DNA of 63,684 nucleotides, taken from contig NZ_QSDY01000002.1 in assembly GCF_003463825.1 (NCBI RefSeq), positions 1-63,684 of the forward strand. The letters run 5' to 3'. Source of the DNA: Veillonella sp. AM51-8BH. Lineage in GTDB: Bacteria; Bacillota; Negativicutes; Veillonellales; Veillonellaceae. Positions 61,152 through 63,684 of the stretch are shown here, in pieces. Every line of letters starts with the position of its first letter. Positions within the stretch are counted from its first letter, which is position 1. The notes under the pieces are model-generated. The model had not been told where the DNA came from and did no database searches. It saw only the letters and a program-made list of their open reading frames with translations. The position numbers were made by a program, and so were the translations under genes.

Positions 61152-61190
61152 AAAAGACTCCATATGCTATAATAGTATATGGAGTCTTTT
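61152..61190 (+). terminator. Terminator after hemY
   Basis: AAAAGACTCCATAT pairs perfectly with ATATGGAGTCTTTT around 11 bases. Confidence 0.9.
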
Positions 61191-61253
61191 CGATTCTTAG
61201 AGTAATAGAAAGATATTCTTTAAATATAATCACCATAGATAGGAGTGATCACA

Positions 61254-61985
61254 ATGGGAAAAGCAATCCCTACAGTAGAAGGTTGGCATAGCCAACACAT
61301 GGTCTTTGCCATGGATTTCAGTGCATGGAACTGCTTTACAGCTGAAGAAAAAGCAGAAGCACGCAACGAATTAAAAGCATTTTTAGCGGATCTTGAAGCT
61401 AAACATCAAGCTAAAGAAGGTAGCTATGCATTCTATGATTGCAATGGCGCAAAAGGGGACTTAATCCTATGGATCCTTGGGCCATCCCTTGAATATTTGG
61501 CACAAGTAGAACGCAAGTTCCGTCGCCTTGCTATTGCAAGCGTATTAGTTCAAACATATTCCTATACATCTGTAACAGAAGTAAGTGCTTATGTTAAGGC
61601 TAAACTCGATACAGAAGAAGTTAACCAAAAACTGTACCCTCATGTACCTCGCGATAAATATATTTGCTTCTATAACATGAGCAAAAAACGTGAAGGGGAT
61701 GATAACTGGTTCATGCTACCACCTCAAGAACGCGGTGCGTTGATGAAATCTCATGGCGAACTTGGTAAAACCTATTTAGACGTTTTATCTGAATTCACTA
61801 CAGGTGGCTGCGGCTTAGACGACTGGGAATGGGGCATTACTATTTTCAGTAACGACGACATTCAATTCAAAAAAATCGTATACGATATGCGCTTTGAAGT
61901 AGCCAGTGCAAAATACGGCATCTTCAGCGACTTCTACGTTGGTACCATCATCGACGATGCACTATTAGAAGAAATCTTTGGATAA
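61254..61985 (+). CDS. hemQ: Coproheme decarboxylase (chlorite dismutase family)
   Basis: HemQ/ChdC decarboxylates Fe-coproporphyrin III to heme b. The 243-residue protein shows the family core: KYICFYNMSKKREGDDNWF (the Tyr corresponds to the radical Tyr region), LPPQERGALMKSHGELGKTY (His is the probable heme ligand), and DDWEWGITIFSND with FEVASAKYGIFSDFYVG. The start at 61254 follows AGGAGTG. It is transcribed separately from hemEHY but lies only 142 bases downstream, so the last steps of the coproporphyrin pathway are encoded together. Confidence 0.9.
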   Translation: MGKAIPTVEGWHSQHMVFAMDFSAWNCFTAEEKAEARNELKAFLADLEAKHQAKEGSYAFYDCNGAKGDLILWILGPSLEYLAQVERKFRRLAIASVLVQTYSYTSVTEVSAYVKAKLDTEEVNQKLYPHVPRDKYICFYNMSKKREGDDNWFMLPPQERGALMKSHGELGKTYLDVLSEFTTGGCGLDDWEWGITIFSNDDIQFKKIVYDMRFEVASAKYGIFSDFYVGTIIDDALLEEIFG

Positions 61986-61987
61986 TA

Positions 61988-62079
61988 AAAAGAAAACCCC
62001 GCATCGATCCGACTTACGAGGTCAAGGCCCTAGGCCGCAGACCTGATAAGTATGGAGGAGAGATGCGGGGTTTCTTTTA
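61988..62079. terminator. Long bidirectional terminator with nested hairpins
   Basis: Outer stem AAACCCCGCATC (61994-62005) / GATGCGGGGTTT (62062-62073). Inside, a second rod: ACTTA (62012-62016)/TAAGT (62047-62051), AGGTC (62019-62023)/GACCT (62040-62044), GGCC/GGCC (62026-62029, 62033-62036). A and T runs flank both sides, serving hemQ (+) and narK (-). The 56-base interior is larger than needed for a terminator. Confidence 0.75.
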
Positions 62080-62125
62080 TCACTTAGCTAAGAAAAGTGA
62101 CTTATATTTTGTTGTACCGTCCAGT

Positions 62126-62162
62126 GAACGTAAATTTTCTGTTTCCAGAAAATTATACGTTC
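62126..62162 (-). repeat. Hairpin over the narK stop codon
   Basis: GAACGTAAATTTTCTG (62126-62141) and CAGAAAATTATACGTTC (62146-62162) are inverted copies with one bulge. The narK stop at 62153-62155 is inside. It may protect the transcript end; no T run is adjacent. Confidence 0.5.
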
Positions 62163-63489
62163 ATGTTCGCGCTTTTACGCACATAGAACCAGTAGCATAC
62201 TGCTACAGTTATGATGTTGAAGGCTAATAGTACAGCAAAGGCTGGATGGATATTACCAAATGTGGAATATACAAAGCCGAAGATTTTAGGTGTAATAAAG
62301 GCACCGTATGCAGCTACGGCAGCTACGAAGCCAGTGATTAAAGAGGATAATAGCGGATTGCCAAATACGTGTGGAATCATACGGAATGTTGCACCTGTTG
62401 CGAAACCACAGCATACGAATGTCAACACGGACATAGCAAAGAAGAATGGGAAGTTGTGCATATCTACACCAACTGCGATCAATGCAGTGGTAGCACATAA
62501 GCCAATGAGGCTAACAAAAGTAACTTTTGTACCGCTGTTAATTTTGTCGGATAACCAACCGCCTACAGGACGAAGGGCACCTGCTACAAGAGGACCAACA
62601 AATGCGATAGAAGCAAATGGAACTTCAGGGAATTCTTTACCTACTAATAAGCCAAGTGCTGCAGCATAACCGGAGAAAGCACCGAAGGAACATGTATATA
62701 ACAATGTAAGTGCCCAAGTGTGTTTGTTACCAAAGATTTGTACAAGGTTTTTAGGATTTGGTTTTTCTAATGGTAAGTTATCCATGAAACGTGTCATAAG
62801 TGCAAGGATAACAACGAGTGGTACGACCCACATGAAAGCTGCGTTGGCAAGATATACGGCGTTGCCTTTAATAATAGCTGGTGTTACACCGAATACACTA
62901 CCTAAAGCGGCAGAGCCATAGCGAATGGAGCTAAGAAGTAGATTACGGAGATACCAAGGTTACCAACACCACCGTTGATACCAAGGGCTGTACCTTTTTC
63001 AGATTTAGGGAAGAAGTTGCCAATGTACGCCATGGAGGACGAGAAGTTGGCGCCCGCTAAACCGATAAGGGCTGTTAAGATCATGAATGTTGTATAAGAA
63101 GTTGTTGTATCTTGAACGGCAAAGCCAAGCCATACAACAGGAACTAATAGAATAAGTGTGGAAATAAATGTCCAGTTCTTACCACCGATTAAGGCCGGCA
63201 TGTAGGTATATACGAAACGTAATGTAGCACCTACAAGACCTGGTAATGCGGCTAATGTAAATAATTGATCTGTTGTAAAGTTAAAGCCAGCGCCATTTAG
63301 TTGCGCTGCAATGGTTGCCCATAAATACCATACACAGAATGAAAGGGTTAATGCAATTGTGGATATAACCAAGTTTTGTTTAGCAATTTTTTTACCAAAC
63401 TTTTCCCAAAATTCTGGATTATCTGGTTGCCAATTAGCCACAATTTCGTTACGGCTTGCCCCTACTTGAGGCATTTTTAGTTCGCTCAT
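62153..63489 (-). pseudogene. narK: NarK-type nitrate/nitrite transporter (MFS), frameshifted
   Basis: The first frame (63489-62902) contains the N-terminal half: cytosolic start, NLVISTIALTLSFCVWYLWATIA, and the nitrate signature NGGVGNLGISVIYFLAPF. It fails at about 62908-62914; the next frame goes on at once with AALGSVFGVTPAIIKGNAVYLANAAFMWVVP and the C-terminal six helices (GPLVAGALRPVGGWLSDKINSG). One base is missing (GCTCTGCCGC). The restored protein is about 445 residues with twelve helices, normal for NarK/NasA. It would import nitrate or export nitrite for anaerobic nitrate reduction; no reductase genes are in the window. AAGGAGAAG precedes the ATG. Confidence 0.87.
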
Positions 63490-63684
63490 TTTGAACTTCT
63501 CCTTACTGAAAAACTATACATGCAATGAAGACATGGAAGATACAATTATCAGTCAATGTATATGAATATTGCAATTTATAGAATTTCTATAGAAAATATT
63601 CGAATTACTTAGAGAACTGAAGTTATAATTATTGTATCAACAAAATTTGCAATGTCTTATATCACAAATATATTATATATTGTA

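Noticed and set aside
1..63684. tRNA or rRNA genes
   Set aside because: None were recognised by eye; T-box leaders are the only tRNA-related elements.

Overview
The window looks like chromosomal DNA of a Veillonella-like member of the Negativicutes, that is, a Firmicute with an outer membrane. This is inferred from gene content and family knowledge, not from a database match. Firmicute traits are two T-box leaders (trp operon and ileS), strong AGGAGG ribosome binding sites with some TTG starts, a BirA operator in front of bioB, and the hemE-hemH-hemY plus hemQ set of the coproporphyrin-dependent heme route. Diderm traits are three tandem outer-membrane beta-barrels of the inverse-autotransporter type, periplasmic TonB-C domain proteins and several lipoproteins. 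PEP carboxykinase, a Ni-CO dehydrogenase-type protein, a ferredoxin and a NarK-type transporter fit an anaerobic, organic-acid-based metabolism. Base composition is AT-rich.

Layout. 1-200: end of an ORF followed by five consecutive hairpins, possibly the right end of an IS200/IS605-type element. 209-4849: MFS efflux protein (-), a broken Sel1/TPR-like gene (-) and a broken tandem DUF805 gene (+). 4858-12026: T-box-controlled tryptophan operon trpE-G-D-C(F)-B-A with its terminator. 12086-17652: envelope genes (basic exported protein, three intact DUF805 proteins, three lipoproteins, one membrane-anchored protein). 17696-20937: T-box and ileS. 21147-21275: a discrete 25-codon gene for an amphipathic peptide. 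21474-25207: three inverse-autotransporter barrels. 25322-32316: intact Sel1/TPR-like protein, orphan amino-acid-binding lipoprotein, M20 amidohydrolase, HAD phosphatase, tandem repeats and ferredoxin. 32573-36717: guaA, small orphan genes and two acetyltransferases. 36924-41104: Mn/Zn-type ABC transporter (-) and a 31-codon membrane peptide gene. 41288-46737: two TonB-C proteins, a DUF438/PAS protein, PEP carboxykinase and a LysR regulator. 46964-51003: CooS-type protein with a histidine-rich N-terminus, and a metallo-hydrolase/TetR divergent pair. 51082-63489: an exported protein, bioB, a YhaO/YhaN-like pair, heme genes and a NarK-type transporter (-).

Seven single-base losses interrupt six genes or gene remnants (Sel1/TPR paralogue, DUF805 tandem gene twice, trpCF, a GNAT gene, cooS, narK). 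All go in the same direction, and in each the reading frame resumes at once with good family similarity. Several of these genes belong to conserved core operons, so base-calling or assembly deletions are a more likely cause than real gene decay. These six are listed as frameshifted.

The items most worth follow-up are the 25-residue peptide gene next to the barrel cluster, the barrel-only inverse autotransporters with a conserved N-terminal cassette and divergent loops, the 31-residue peptide gene beside the metal transporter, the CooS protein with an altered C-cluster ligand and a His-rich extension, and tandem duplications sitting exactly on stop codons.
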